Assembly: GCF_022662475.1 (NCBI RefSeq)
Contig: NZ_JAKNQQ010000014.1
Span: forward strand, 1-54,069
Direction: 5' to 3'
DNA length: 54,069 bases
Origin: Sphingomonas sp. TREG-RG-20F-R18-01
Lineage (GTDB): Bacteria > Pseudomonadota > Alphaproteobacteria > Sphingomonadales > Sphingomonadaceae
Below the pieces are notes generated by a model, which ran no database searches, had not been told where the DNA came from, and saw nothing but the letters and a program-made list of their open reading frames with translations. The translations under genes and the position numbers were made by a program. How positions within the stretch are numbered: the stretch's first letter is position 1; every line of letters begins with the position of its first letter. Of the stretch, positions 17,269 through 26,537 are shown in pieces.

Positions 17269-18291
17269 TCAGTCGGTCGGCTTGTTCGCCGGATCGAACC
17301 ATACTTCGGTCATGCGATAGCGCGCCGGCTGGCCCTCGCCGGGTGGCAGGCGGTGCATCTGCACGACGATATCGACCAGCGAGCGCAGCAGCGCCCGGAT
17401 GTCGTGGCGGTCGAGATCGTTGCCGCCTTCCGATTCCTTCACCAGCAGCGTCAGCTGCTCGAGCGCGCCCTCGGCCGTATTGGCGTGGACCGTGGTGATC
17501 GAACCGGGATGACCGCTATTGACGTTGCGCAGGTAGAAGAAGGCGGTGCCGTCCCGCAGTTCCTGCAGAAGGATGCGATCGGGCCGCATCCGTAGCGCCG
17601 ATTCCAGCAACTCCTTGGCGCCCGCCTTCTGGAGGCTCTTCCCATCCTTGGCGTACATCATGTGGACGTGGTTGCGCTGGGGTACGACGAGCTCGCGCGT
17701 GTCCTCGATCGTCAGGATCCGCTCATAGTCCGGGATCAGCTTGATGAGACCCTTAGAGAAGCTCGTCTTGCCGGAGCCCGTCGCGCCGGAAATGAGGATG
17801 TTCTTGCGGGCTTCGACCGCCAGCTTGAAGAAGGCGCGCCAGTCGCCCGCCTCGCGCAGTCGCAGCAGATCGGGGTCGACCTCCTCGTACAGGCCGTGCG
17901 CGCGGACCTCGCTGAACAAGCCGGCCCGCTCGAAATCGTCGATGTTCATCGTCACGCCCGACGCTTTGCGGATCGTGATCGAGATGAAGCCTTGCTCGAC
18001 CGCCGGGGGAACGACGACCTGTGCGCGCTCGCCGCCCGGCAGGACCGAGGAGCAGATCGGATATTCGGAGTTGATGTCCTGCTTGGTCAGCCCCGCGATC
18101 AGCTTCGCCAGCGTCATGAGGGCCGCATTGTCCAGTGCGGGCTCCTCGTGCCACTCCCAGCCGTTTCGCGTTTCGAGGCCGATCATCCCCGGCTCGTTGA
18201 TGACCAGCTCGGTCACATCGTCGCGCAGAAGGTGCCGTCGGATCGGCTCGGCATTATGCTCGTAGATCAGCGACGTCGGACTGGATGCCAC
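17269..18291 (-). CDS. virB11: Type IV secretion ATPase VirB11
   Basis: A 340-residue hexameric secretion ATPase that works with VirB4 and VirD4 at the cytoplasmic face. Walker A is ISGATGSGKTSFSKG (about 167-181). An Asp-box region (ILTIEDTREL) follows, and TVHANTAEGALEQL is the His-box. The length is normal for VirB11. The start is a GTG at 18291, 4 bases after the virB10 stop, indicating translational coupling. Confidence 0.95.
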   Translation of the reverse strand: MASSPTSLIYEHNAEPIRRHLLRDDVTELVINEPGMIGLETRNGWEWHEEPALDNAALMTLAKLIAGLTKQDINSEYPICSSVLPGGERAQVVVPPAVEQGFISITIRKASGVTMNIDDFERAGLFSEVRAHGLYEEVDPDLLRLREAGDWRAFFKLAVEARKNILISGATGSGKTSFSKGLIKLIPDYERILTIEDTRELVVPQRNHVHMMYAKDGKSLQKAGAKELLESALRMRPDRILLQELRDGTAFFYLRNVNSGHPGSITTVHANTAEGALEQLTLLVKESEGGNDLDRHDIRALLRSLVDIVVQMHRLPPGEGQPARYRMTEVWFDPANKPTD

Positions 18292-18295
18292 GGCT

Positions 18296-19606
18296 TTAGC
18301 GCCTCAATCCCACGTCATAGACCGAGCGGAAATCGAAGTCCTTGGCGACGAAGATCGCCGCGGAGTCGCCCTGATTCTTCTTCAAGATCGGCTTGATGTT
18401 CATGGTTTGCTGAAGGACCGTCTGCCCGGTTTGGCCGGGGACCTGCGTGGTGTTGCTCCCCTCGTTGGCAAGCGCCCGACCGGCGATCTGCGAGGCATCT
18501 TCCAGAACCGAGATGACGAGCCCAACGCCGAAACGTGCCCAGAACTGGGTATCGACGCCGCCTGGCAACCCGGCCCGGCCAAGGCTATCCGCTGCCGGCG
18601 ACCCGAGGTCGATCGCGACGCCGCGCGGCGTCAGGGCGCGCGTCCACAAGACGAACAGGCGCGCTTGCCCCTGCGTGATGCCGCCGGAATATTGCCCCAG
18701 CACCTTGGTCCCCTTGTCGAGTAGGACGATGCGACCGTTCTCGGAATAGACATCGTGGTTGATGACGCAGGACACGAACCCGGCCTGCGTCGAGTTGATC
18801 GCCGTTTGGAGCGTGCAGGGGATGACCGTGCCCGCACTCAGCAGAAGGTTGCGGTCCGCGACCATCGTTGCCCGGACCGTCTGGATCGCGGCATGGCCGA
18901 GCTGATCGCTGAAGTCGGTCGTGCCCTTGCCCGCCTCGGCCGGACTGTCTTCGCCCGGCGCTCCGAAGCCACTGGCACCAAGGCCCCGCCGCGCGACGGT
19001 GGATTGTCCAGCGCCGCGCGGCTGATCGTCAAGCCCCGTTCGCTGTTGTGCGTCCGCACCAGGCGCGGAGGCGGGAGGAGCGGCCGAGGCCATTCCGGTG
19101 TTGCCAAAGGCCATGATCGGCGATCGCCGCGCCGCATCGGCCATGGCACGCGCCTGGTCGGCCCGTCGCTGCTCGGGAGATTGCTGTCCGTTCGCCGTGG
19201 CGGAGGCTGTCCCGCTCGTTGTCGGCACCGGATTGCCGTTGGCATCGGCGACCTGCGTCCCCGCCGCTGCGGCGATCGGCCGCCCGAAGATATCGGTCTG
19301 CGCCGCGCCGGGCTGGCCGAGTTGACCCGCGAGCGCCGCTCGCTGCGCGTTCGGCGATCCCATCACGTCGTCCACGGCACGGTCACTGGCCTTCGCAGGC
19401 TGCGCGGCAGCCGCGGTACTGGCCGATTGGTGAAACGCAACATAGCCTATCACGATGCCGCCTATGGCGCCGAGCAGGCCGATCCCCGCACCGATGAAGG
19501 CGAGGTTGCCCCACCCACCGCTACGCGCGACCGGGCTATCGACCTCGCCTGGAGCAACGGTGTCGGCAGCGACATCGCCCCCGCGGTCAATGACGGTCCC
19601 GACCAT
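18296..19606 (-). CDS. virB10: Type IV secretion core-complex protein VirB10/TrbI
   Basis: A 436-residue protein spanning both membranes in the core complex. One N-terminal helix (about 33-55, FIGAGIGLLGAIGGIVIGYV) is followed by a long Ala/Pro/Gln-rich periplasmic linker. The conserved TrbI domain is then seen in LSAGTVIPCTLQTAINSTQA, GRIVLLDKGTKVLGQY, LFVLWTRALTPRGVAIDLGS and the antenna region that follows. The start ATG lies 1 base after the virB9 stop (19608), so the two are tightly coupled. Confidence 0.95.
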   Translation of the reverse strand: MVGTVIDRGGDVAADTVAPGEVDSPVARSGGWGNLAFIGAGIGLLGAIGGIVIGYVAFHQSASTAAAAQPAKASDRAVDDVMGSPNAQRAALAGQLGQPGAAQTDIFGRPIAAAAGTQVADANGNPVPTTSGTASATANGQQSPEQRRADQARAMADAARRSPIMAFGNTGMASAAPPASAPGADAQQRTGLDDQPRGAGQSTVARRGLGASGFGAPGEDSPAEAGKGTTDFSDQLGHAAIQTVRATMVADRNLLLSAGTVIPCTLQTAINSTQAGFVSCVINHDVYSENGRIVLLDKGTKVLGQYSGGITQGQARLFVLWTRALTPRGVAIDLGSPAADSLGRAGLPGGVDTQFWARFGVGLVISVLEDASQIAGRALANEGSNTTQVPGQTGQTVLQQTMNIKPILKKNQGDSAAIFVAKDFDFRSVYDVGLRR

Positions 19607-19607
19607 G

Positions 19608-20615
19608 TTACTGCCCCTTCACTTTGCGTTCGACGACATTGGAGACGGTGCCCGTTCGATCGCCGCGATCGTTGCGCAGCGGCGCCTCGTTGTAGATGCA
19701 CAGCACCGTCGCCCCGCGCCGGAGGCGCAGCTGCCGGTAGACCGCATGGATCACGACGAAATCCTCGCGAACATCGTAAGGGACGATCGTCTCGGTCCCG
19801 TCGACGTCGACCGCGAAGATCGAGGGAATGTCGGCGTGGCCTGGATAGCGCAGCACGGTGAACTCGCCGTTGTCGGAGACCTCAGTGGGTTGCAGCGCGA
19901 CGTCGCCCTGCACGGTATAATTCATATTCCGGGTGCCCTCGATCACGGCATGGTCGAGCGCGGCGGTGGTGATGGTCGTCTCGATCGCCTTGGCGGCCTG
20001 GGCCTGGGCAATCTGCACCTGCAACGCCGCCATCGCCCGTTCCTCGCGCGGATAGCGGAACCGTACGCCGTACATCGTGGCGCCCGTCCCTAGTGCGAGG
20101 TTGAAATGATAGGTGCGCGGCACGCCGCCCGCGTTGGTGACGACGATCAGGTTGGTGCCTCCAGCCCTCTCGCGGGGTTTGAGAAAGACGATATTGCCTA
20201 CGGGCGCGATCTGCCAGGAGACGGTATCGCCCAAGGCGGCCTGCGTGACCGTTTCGCCGGGCCCGAACTGGATCTCGATCGCGTGCCGGAAACTGCCGAC
20301 GATCGTTACCACCTGATCCGGATCGTAGTTGACGTTGCGAACGCGGACGTCCTTGGCCCCAGGAACAGGGGTCTCCGACGCGAACGCGGCGTGTGGCGCG
20401 AGCGTGACTGCCGCGGCACCCAGAACCGAGAACGCGACGAGGCGGTGCCACACCGCCCCGACACCGCGCCAGAAGCGGTTCTTGGCGCCATCCTCCGTCA
20501 GCACCAACTCCGTCGTCGGCGGTGACAGGCGCAGATCCAGCCTTTTGCGGAGCGCAGGCATGAAGGGGACGGCGAGACGGTCGCCATTGTCCGACGTATT
20601 TGGCTGATCGCTCAT
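19608..20615 (-). CDS. virB9: Type IV secretion core-complex protein VirB9/TrbG with an N-terminal extension
   Basis: A 335-residue VirB9/CagX-family protein that forms the outer part of the core with VirB7 and VirB10. The periplasmic domain is clear (RNVNYDPDQVVTIVGSFRHA, IVFLKPRERAGGTNLIVVT, and YPGHADIPSIFAV at the C-terminal beta sandwich). The hydrophobic export segment (HRLVAFSVLGAAAVTLAPHAAFA) starts only at about residue 57, behind a polar stretch that is unusual for VirB9. Either the true start is internal (a GTG at the VWHRLVAF codons is possible) or the protein has a real extension. It lies between virB8 and virB10 with no gaps. Confidence 0.92.
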   Translation of the reverse strand: MSDQPNTSDNGDRLAVPFMPALRKRLDLRLSPPTTELVLTEDGAKNRFWRGVGAVWHRLVAFSVLGAAAVTLAPHAAFASETPVPGAKDVRVRNVNYDPDQVVTIVGSFRHAIEIQFGPGETVTQAALGDTVSWQIAPVGNIVFLKPRERAGGTNLIVVTNAGGVPRTYHFNLALGTGATMYGVRFRYPREERAMAALQVQIAQAQAAKAIETTITTAALDHAVIEGTRNMNYTVQGDVALQPTEVSDNGEFTVLRYPGHADIPSIFAVDVDGTETIVPYDVREDFVVIHAVYRQLRLRRGATVLCIYNEAPLRNDRGDRTGTVSNVVERKVKGQ

Positions 20616-20616
20616 G

Positions 20617-21294
20617 TCACGCCTCCGGGTCAGAACGATAATTCACGACCTGGAAGCCGAGCGGATTGAGATTCCGATCCTTCTCATGCTCCGGCGCCGT
20701 CGTGTATCTGAAGGTCAGTATCGCGTTCCAATTTTGCGCGATCGGCGTGTTCTGCCCGAAGGTGATGATCTTCGTGAAGCGGACCTGCGCCACGGTAGGA
20801 CTGAGGAAACTGATCGTTCGGATCGAGATCGAGACGAAGCCCTTGTCGCCGTAAATGTTGGAAGGCGCGTTCTTGTTGTTGGCCTGAACGCTGTTCAGGT
20901 AACGAGCGCTTTCGGCGGAATCGCTGGTGAGCATGACCGTATAGGCGTTCTCGCGCGCAGCATCGTTTAGCCAGCCTTCGCGCAACCGCACATATTGCGA
21001 GATGAAGTAGCGGTTGACCGCATCCTCATAGGTGCGCGGCTGCGGCCCCTTGAGCGCGGTCACGACCTGCGTCTCGCCCGAGCTCTTGTCGACCCTGATG
21101 ACATAGGGCTCGACAGTCTTCAGCGGGCTGAGCATCGCAACTGCCGCAACCGACGCCACAGCGAGCGTGCACGCAGCCGCCGCAACGCCCCAGGCGAGCC
21201 GCTTGGACTGGATCGCCGCACGCATACGGTCATATTCCCACGTCCTCGATGTCTCGTAGTATTTCTCTTTATCTTCGGCCTTCACCGCGCCCAT
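20617..21294 (-). CDS. virB8: Type IV secretion inner-membrane protein VirB8
   Basis: A 225-residue protein: cytoplasmic start (KYYETSRTWEYDRMRAAIQS), one membrane helix (about 33-55, LAWGVAAAACTLAVASVAAV), then a periplasmic NTF2-like domain containing VEPYVIRVDKSSGE, YFISQYVRLREGW and ISFLSPTVAQVRFTK. VirB8 nucleates the channel and contacts VirB9 and VirB10. The length is normal. It lies 1 base before virB9. Confidence 0.93.
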   Translation of the reverse strand: MGAVKAEDKEKYYETSRTWEYDRMRAAIQSKRLAWGVAAAACTLAVASVAAVAMLSPLKTVEPYVIRVDKSSGETQVVTALKGPQPRTYEDAVNRYFISQYVRLREGWLNDAARENAYTVMLTSDSAESARYLNSVQANNKNAPSNIYGDKGFVSISIRTISFLSPTVAQVRFTKIITFGQNTPIAQNWNAILTFRYTTAPEHEKDRNLNPLGFQVVNYRSDPEA

Positions 21295-21307
21295 GGCGTC
21301 GATCCCT

Positions 21308-21661
21308 TCAGCAGGAGGAGTAGGTCGGCGCGACGTCCTGCGCGGACGTGCGTGGCGCCGATCGCGGGATATTCATGGCCCCAGGTCCGATGGGGGCGGC
21401 AGGCGGACCTCCGGCACCGGGCGTAGGGGGCGGTGCGGGAAGATGCGCCGGTGCTGGCTCGCGTGATGGCGGCGCCACCATCGACTGCCCTGCGCCCTGC
21501 TGTGACGCCGGCAGTGGCACCGGCAAGCTCGGCAGGATCGACCCGTAGAGGTTGGCGGGACGCCGGTGTTTGCCGTCGCACACCGAGACAGGTCTGATAT
21601 GAGTCCCGGTGCAGCCGCCAAGAACAAGCGTGCCGATCGCCACGATGGTCAGCCTTTTCAT
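21308..21661 (-). CDS. virB7: VirB7-like lipoprotein of the secretion channel
   Basis: A 117-residue lipoprotein: signal MKRLTIVAIGTLVLGGC with the lipobox LGGC (Cys17), then a short conserved-looking part (VSVCDGKHRRPANLYGS) and a long Pro/Ala-rich tail ending in YSSC. The position between virB6 and virB8 and the lipobox support a VirB7 role, in which the lipoprotein anchors VirB9 to the outer membrane. The sequence is longer and more Pro-rich than classical VirB7, so the name rests mainly on position. The ATG at 21661 has GGAGA upstream. Confidence 0.7.
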   Translation of the reverse strand: MKRLTIVAIGTLVLGGCTGTHIRPVSVCDGKHRRPANLYGSILPSLPVPLPASQQGAGQSMVAPPSREPAPAHLPAPPPTPGAGGPPAAPIGPGAMNIPRSAPRTSAQDVAPTYSSC

Positions 21662-21729
21662 ACGGTCTCCGTTCGTAAGGTCCCGCGCCCGGCGGTTCTG
21701 TGTTTCATGGTTCTGGACTGGCAGCCGGC

Positions 21730-22794
21730 CTAATTGGACCGAGAGGCCGAGCCGCCCGTGCCGCTTCCTACTGCGGGGGGACGGTTCGCCTGCGTCGCGC
21801 GCCGGAACATGAGCCGGTTGGTCAACATGTTCGCCCCGGTCTGCAGGAAGCCATGGCCGCCAGAGGACGCACCCCCCGAGATGCCCGCAGCGATGGCCGG
21901 CGATTGAAAGAAGAAGATCGTGCCGACGATGTAGATCGCCGCGCAGGCGATCGTCGCGACCAGCATCACGGCGGCTTTCAGAACGATGTATCCGTTGTGC
22001 GCCATGACGAAGGACGAGCCGTCTTCGGGGATCGATCCCATGATGCCGTCCATCGCGGCTTCCTGGAGGCCGGTGATGAACTTCGTCATGATCGCCATGA
22101 CGACCATCAGCAGTATGAAATTGACGGTCTGCTTCAGCCACCCGTCGAACAGCCAGCGGGAGGAGTTGAAAAGCAGACACGCCAGCGCAAGCGGTGCGAG
22201 CGCGACGCAGATCGCAACCGACAGCTTGGCAAAAATGACGATGCAAAAGCCGATCGACGCCGACATAAACGCGAAGATGTAGAGGACGGCGACGCACAGA
22301 TAGGTGATCAGGGTGGCGCTGAGCTGGATCACGGGTGTGCGAAAGTCTGTGATGCCCTTCTGCTCTTGCGATTGAACTTTCAGGTTCGCGTTGACCAACT
22401 TCTCCGAAAGCTTGCCAGTATCGGCGACATAGGTATCGAAGGTGGTGCCCGGGTTGGTGACGGGCGTGCCCGATCCAGCCGCGATGATCTCGCTTGGCAA
22501 GTTGGTGACCACGTTCACCACGAACGCCGAATAGCCAACCGCACTGGCAGCCGCGAGGGCGAACCCGACCTTGCCGGCTTGGAATACCAGCTCGCGAAGT
22601 GGAGCCTGGATAGCCCCTCGTAGCACGGCAAAGCCGAGCAGCAGGAAGTAGATGATCGCCGCCAGGGCCAAAGGCGCTGCAACGAAACTGACGAGCCCCG
22701 CCCCGAAGCTCGCAACCGAGGTCGCTATGGCGGTCTCCACATACGAATACATCGTCGTGAACAGCGTCATGATGTTGGGTGGGCCGGCAGCCAT
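21730..22794 (-). CDS. virB6: Type IV secretion polytopic membrane protein VirB6/TrbL
   Basis: A 354-residue protein with about six membrane helices (for example SFVAAPLALAAIIYFLLLGF, LCVAVLYIFAFMSASIGFCI, ALAPLALACLLFNSSRW, VNFILLMVVMAIMTKFITGL) and a large central polar loop (about 95-165), the VirB6/TrbL layout. VirB6 forms the inner-membrane channel base. The C-terminus is Gly/Ser-rich. It follows the EexN-like lipoprotein after a 45-base gap. Confidence 0.9.
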   Translation of the reverse strand: MAAGPPNIMTLFTTMYSYVETAIATSVASFGAGLVSFVAAPLALAAIIYFLLLGFAVLRGAIQAPLRELVFQAGKVGFALAAASAVGYSAFVVNVVTNLPSEIIAAGSGTPVTNPGTTFDTYVADTGKLSEKLVNANLKVQSQEQKGITDFRTPVIQLSATLITYLCVAVLYIFAFMSASIGFCIVIFAKLSVAICVALAPLALACLLFNSSRWLFDGWLKQTVNFILLMVVMAIMTKFITGLQEAAMDGIMGSIPEDGSSFVMAHNGYIVLKAAVMLVATIACAAIYIVGTIFFFQSPAIAAGISGGASSGGHGFLQTGANMLTNRLMFRRATQANRPPAVGSGTGGSASRSN

Positions 22795-22839
22795 TGGATG
22801 AGATTCCGATCTTCGGCGATCAAAGCGCAGCGATTAAAT

Positions 22840-23112
22840 CTACTTCTTGCGGATCGTGTTCTGTTTGAAGAAGTCCGCCTCTTCGTTGCCGGCCTTGGTC
22901 TGGGCGACCGAGATGGTCGCGTCTCCGGTTGTCGCGCACATCTTGGCCTTCTGATCCGCCGGGAGATGGCTGTACTCCCCCGCATCGCACTTCGCCTGCC
23001 ACTGCGAGAGGAGTTGCGGACTGGCGATCAGCTCCTTGGCGGTAGGTACTACGACGTTCTGTTGGCATCCGCAGACGACGAGCAACGAGCAGAGGGATAG
23101 TATCTTGCGCAT
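22840..23112 (-). CDS. Small lipoprotein, probably entry exclusion (EexN-like)
   Basis: A 90-residue lipoprotein. The signal ends at VVCGC (lipidated Cys16). The mature part TAKELIASPQLLSQWQAKCD, with a later Cys in AKMCATTG, fits the EexN/TrbK type of entry-exclusion protein, which blocks redundant transfer between like donors. The position between virB5 and virB6 is usual for this class. The C-terminus NEEADFFKQNTIRKK resembles the C-terminus of the adjacent VirB5 (RDEAAFFSANTIRK). It starts 2 bases after the VirB5 stop. Confidence 0.65.
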   Translation of the reverse strand: MRKILSLCSLLVVCGCQQNVVVPTAKELIASPQLLSQWQAKCDAGEYSHLPADQKAKMCATTGDATISVAQTKAGNEEADFFKQNTIRKK

Positions 23113-23114
23113 GA

Positions 23115-23840
23115 TTACTTCCTGATCGTGTTGGCACTGAAGAAGGCTGCTTCATCGCGACCGGCCGCCACTTGCGCTGCGCTGATCTGCATGTTCGCCT
23201 GACCGGCCTGCGCCATCTGGATCGCCTGCATCTTGAGCATATCGTTTTGAAGCTGTGCCTGTTCGACCGAGATCCGGGCTTGGAGGTCCATCACGTCCTT
23301 GGGATCTTTGGCATACGACAGTTGCTCGCGGAGCTGGTCGAGGCCTTGCATCCGGGTCTGGGCGATGCTGAGCGTATTCTCGCCCAGCGCGGCCGTGGCG
23401 GCCGATGAGCTGATCGCATCCTTGAGCGCCTGGTTGTAGGCTAGGTCTGCGTCGGAGGACGACGTTGCCGGCAGCGCGTAACGAGACTGGATGCTCGATG
23501 CGAGCGAACCGAGCGAACCAATCTTCGACAGGTCGCCACTGAGCAACGTCAAGGCGTCGATCGTCGTGTTGGGCAGGATGTTGCGCACCTGCGCGTTGAG
23601 CAATTGCGGGGCGAGCGCGTTGACGTTGGTCAGCTTCTGAAGCGAGCTGAGCGTTGTCGTCGCCGTCTGGATCTGCTGCTCGCCCTGCTGGATCATTTTG
23701 ATCGTGTTCTGGACCTGGGCGAGCGCTTGCACATAGGTAGAGGTGTCGAACACAGGGATGCCCTGTGCAGCGGCCGGCGACGTAAACGCGACGATCGCGA
23801 CCGGCGCGGCTGCAACCATGATGATGCGCTTGAGCGACAT
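23115..23840 (-). CDS. virB5: Minor pilus protein VirB5
   Basis: A 241-residue exported protein: signal MSLKRIIMVAAAPVAIVAFT to PAAAQG, then a long helical part (VQALAQVQNTIKMIQQGEQQ, SLQKLTNV, ARISVEQAQLQNDMLKMQAI), the typical VirB5/TrbJ form. VirB5 sits at the pilus tip and takes part in host contact. The ATG at 23840 has AAAGGAG upstream and overlaps the end of virB4 by converging codons. It ends in a FF..NTIRK motif shared with the next gene. Confidence 0.88.
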   Translation of the reverse strand: MSLKRIIMVAAAPVAIVAFTSPAAAQGIPVFDTSTYVQALAQVQNTIKMIQQGEQQIQTATTTLSSLQKLTNVNALAPQLLNAQVRNILPNTTIDALTLLSGDLSKIGSLGSLASSIQSRYALPATSSSDADLAYNQALKDAISSSAATAALGENTLSIAQTRMQGLDQLREQLSYAKDPKDVMDLQARISVEQAQLQNDMLKMQAIQMAQAGQANMQISAAQVAAGRDEAAFFSANTIRK

Positions 23841-23841
23841 G

Positions 23842-26208
23842 TCAGCTTCTCCTTTGGTTGGCATAGAAATGCGGCAGCCACGCCGCAGGATCGTTGCCCG
23901 CCAGGGCAATGGCCTCCTCCATGGCGACGAGGGTTTCCTCGCGGCCAGAAAGCACTTTCAGCTCATTGGGCATCCCGCCGAGATCGAGCTTCGCAACGAT
24001 CGAGGTATGCCCTTGCTTGACCAGAAAGGTCCGGCTTTCCGGCGTCAGATCCTCGCGGATCAGCCGATACTCCGCATCCGTCAGGCCGAGCCCGTCGCAA
24101 TAATCCGATCGCTTGGCGTCCGAGTTGGGCAGCAGGATCTTTGTGGCGGTCTGCTCGATGATCGAGTGCGCGATCGGCGACCGCAGCGCATCGGCCGGTG
24201 ACTGCGTGCCAAATACCATGAAGGCGTTGCGCTTACGGAAGGTCTTGAGACCGTCCTGCGCGAACGCCCGAAAGGCTTCGTCCTGAAGCGCCTTCCAGAA
24301 CTCGTCGACGTCGACCACGACACGCTGCCCGTCCAGCAGCTCGTCGACGCGGTGGAAGAGATACAACATCGTGGGCGTGCGGATCTCAGGGTTCTCCAGG
24401 AAGTCCGTCATGTCGAAGCCGATGAACCGCGCTGACATCGACACCTCGTCCTGCGGACCATCGAAAGCCCAGCCGAGCGGGCCGCCCAGACACCAGCGCT
24501 CCAGCCGCGCACCGATGCCCTCGGCATCGGCGTAGCCCAGCATTTCGCGCAAGGCGCTGAACGAGCGCGACGGCGCCGGCAGCCGCATCACCGCCTCGAT
24601 ACCCTCGTCGATCAGTCGCTCTTCGGCGACGCTGAGCGGGCGGTTTTCCCGGCGTACCAGGACACGGATGAACTGCCGCAGAAACGCAATGTCGTGCGGC
24701 GACGGTGTCAGACCCTTTAACGGCGCGAAGCCGGTGGGCTCGCCGTCGCGCAGCGCCAAGTAGGTGCCGCCACACGCGCGGACGAAGATCTCGGCACCGC
24801 GGTCCTTGTCGAAGAACACCTGTTTCGCGCCGGTCTTTTCGAGCTGCGCTTGCAGGAAGTTCTGCAGCACCGTCTTGCCGCCACCGGTTGGCCCGATGAT
24901 GAGCGTGTGGCCGATGTCGGCACGGTGAAAATTGAACCAGAAGGACGAGCCTGCGCGCGTCTTGAGCAGCGTTACCGCGTCGCCCCAGTGGTTTCCAGAC
25001 TTGCGGCCTGCCGGGAAGGTGTAGAACGGGCTCAAGCCTGCGAAATTGCGCGTGTTGATGACCGCGGGGCGCGCGCGCATCCGAAAATTGCCGGGAAGCT
25101 GCGCCCAGAAGGCGGCCTCAAGCGCGACGTCCTCGCGCGCCATCACCATGCCTGTATCGGCCGCTGCCGATCGTGCGATCGACAAGCGCTCCAGCAGCCG
25201 CTTCGGGTTCTCGTCGATTACCGCGATCGAGAGGTGATGCTCGCCCATGGCGAAGCGGTTCGCCATGAGATCGTCGACGCCGTCGAGCAGTTCCTCCGCC
25301 TGGCTGACGCCGGCATCGTCCGAGGAGACCATTTGCTTGTATTTTTTGGTGAACCGCTCGCTCGCGACCGACTTCACCAACGGCGCGAAACTCTGGGTCA
25401 GCACGAACGGGAAGTCGAGCGTGAGCAGGCTGTTGAACTGACCGGTCCGCGTGCTGGCGACATACTCGCGCACGCCGAACATTCCGAGGAAATGCGACTT
25501 GTGCGGAAGCCGAATCTCGGCCGCCTCGCGACCGAACACCACGCGTGAGGCATACAGGGCTTGGCCCAGCCTGCCGTCGAGCAGCGGCACGCGGATGCGG
25601 TCGCCGGTCAGGATGAAGTGAAGCACCTCCATCGGTCGTGAAAATAGAATACCGTTGTGCTCATACATCGAGAGCGGCTCCGGAACGACATCAGCAAGCA
25701 GCGTTTCGAAGTCGCGGCACTTGTCCGCCATGATCGTGAGCGCGCGATGGTCGATCTCGGCTTTCGCTTTTCGCCTGGAGAAAAGCCGCGTCACTTGTTC
25801 CCCGGCCATGCTCGACGGCCGGACGATGATCGTGACGTAGAACTCGTTGTGGTAGAGGACCTTCTCCTTCAGCGTGTCGGCGTATTTCTCCTGCAAGGTT
25901 CGCGCGAAGTCGGAGTGGAAGTCGCCGCCGAGAACCGGGTCTGTGGCTGTCCGCACGAGATGGGTCCACAGCGCTACGCGATCGTCACCGATCGAGCGCC
26001 ACGCGATGTTGAGCTTGTTATGCCAGGTGTTGAGGTCGCCGATATCGCTGGTCTCGAACGGCCGCCCATCGACGCGGTACATGCGCATGAGCGAGCCGTC
26101 TTCGAGAGCAACCAGCGTGTCATCGACGTGCCGCGTGTAGGGAATGAACTTGATGTCATCCGTCTCGCGGACAGCGATCTTCTTATGCTTCAGCCTGGAA
26201 TCAGTCAT
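23842..26208 (-). CDS. virB4: Type IV secretion ATPase VirB4
   Basis: A 788-residue ATPase that powers pilus assembly and transfer. The N-terminal CagE/VirB4 domain is seen in FIPYTRHVDDTLVALEDGSL and RMYRVDGRPFETSD. Walker A is IIGPTGGGKTVLQNFL (about residue 430), Walker B RVVVDVDEFWKALQD, with MVFGTQSPADALRSP after it. The length is normal. The start at 26208 overlaps the end of virB3 by 8 bases. Confidence 0.95.
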   Translation of the reverse strand: MTDSRLKHKKIAVRETDDIKFIPYTRHVDDTLVALEDGSLMRMYRVDGRPFETSDIGDLNTWHNKLNIAWRSIGDDRVALWTHLVRTATDPVLGGDFHSDFARTLQEKYADTLKEKVLYHNEFYVTIIVRPSSMAGEQVTRLFSRRKAKAEIDHRALTIMADKCRDFETLLADVVPEPLSMYEHNGILFSRPMEVLHFILTGDRIRVPLLDGRLGQALYASRVVFGREAAEIRLPHKSHFLGMFGVREYVASTRTGQFNSLLTLDFPFVLTQSFAPLVKSVASERFTKKYKQMVSSDDAGVSQAEELLDGVDDLMANRFAMGEHHLSIAVIDENPKRLLERLSIARSAAADTGMVMAREDVALEAAFWAQLPGNFRMRARPAVINTRNFAGLSPFYTFPAGRKSGNHWGDAVTLLKTRAGSSFWFNFHRADIGHTLIIGPTGGGKTVLQNFLQAQLEKTGAKQVFFDKDRGAEIFVRACGGTYLALRDGEPTGFAPLKGLTPSPHDIAFLRQFIRVLVRRENRPLSVAEERLIDEGIEAVMRLPAPSRSFSALREMLGYADAEGIGARLERWCLGGPLGWAFDGPQDEVSMSARFIGFDMTDFLENPEIRTPTMLYLFHRVDELLDGQRVVVDVDEFWKALQDEAFRAFAQDGLKTFRKRNAFMVFGTQSPADALRSPIAHSIIEQTATKILLPNSDAKRSDYCDGLGLTDAEYRLIREDLTPESRTFLVKQGHTSIVAKLDLGGMPNELKVLSGREETLVAMEEAIALAGNDPAAWLPHFYANQRRS

Positions 26209-26536
26209 TGCCGAAATGCTTCCGCTTCACGCCTTTGGCGAGGCGGACGGGAGAGTAGCTCCCGCCCCCCCAGAACTTGCGGTTCTTGGATAGAAAGCCG
26301 GTCTGGAACCACAGGCCCCACAGCCGGAACGCATTGAAATCGTAGTGACAGATCATGCGCGCCGGGAAGTAGAGCGCGCCGAACAAGGCCAGGGGGTAAA
26401 ACGGATTGTGGAAAATCCCCCAGATCACCATGCAGACCATGATGATCGGCAGGATCGCCTCGAGCGGCAATCCCATGAACACCGATGGTCTGGTAAGGGC
26501 GAGGAACACCTTATCCTCGGCAACCTTGTCCTCCAT
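26201..26536 (-). CDS. virB3: Type IV secretion membrane protein VirB3
   Basis: A 111-residue protein with the VirB3 start (FLALTRPSVFMGLPLEAI), two membrane segments (LPIIMVCMVIWGIFHNPFYP, LALFGALYFPARMICH) and a basic tail. VirB3 assists VirB4 and pilin handling at the inner membrane. It sits between virB2 and virB4 with an overlap into virB4. Confidence 0.9.
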   Translation of the reverse strand: MEDKVAEDKVFLALTRPSVFMGLPLEAILPIIMVCMVIWGIFHNPFYPLALFGALYFPARMICHYDFNAFRLWGLWFQTGFLSKNRKFWGGGSYSPVRLAKGVKRKHFGND

Positions 26537-26537
26537 G

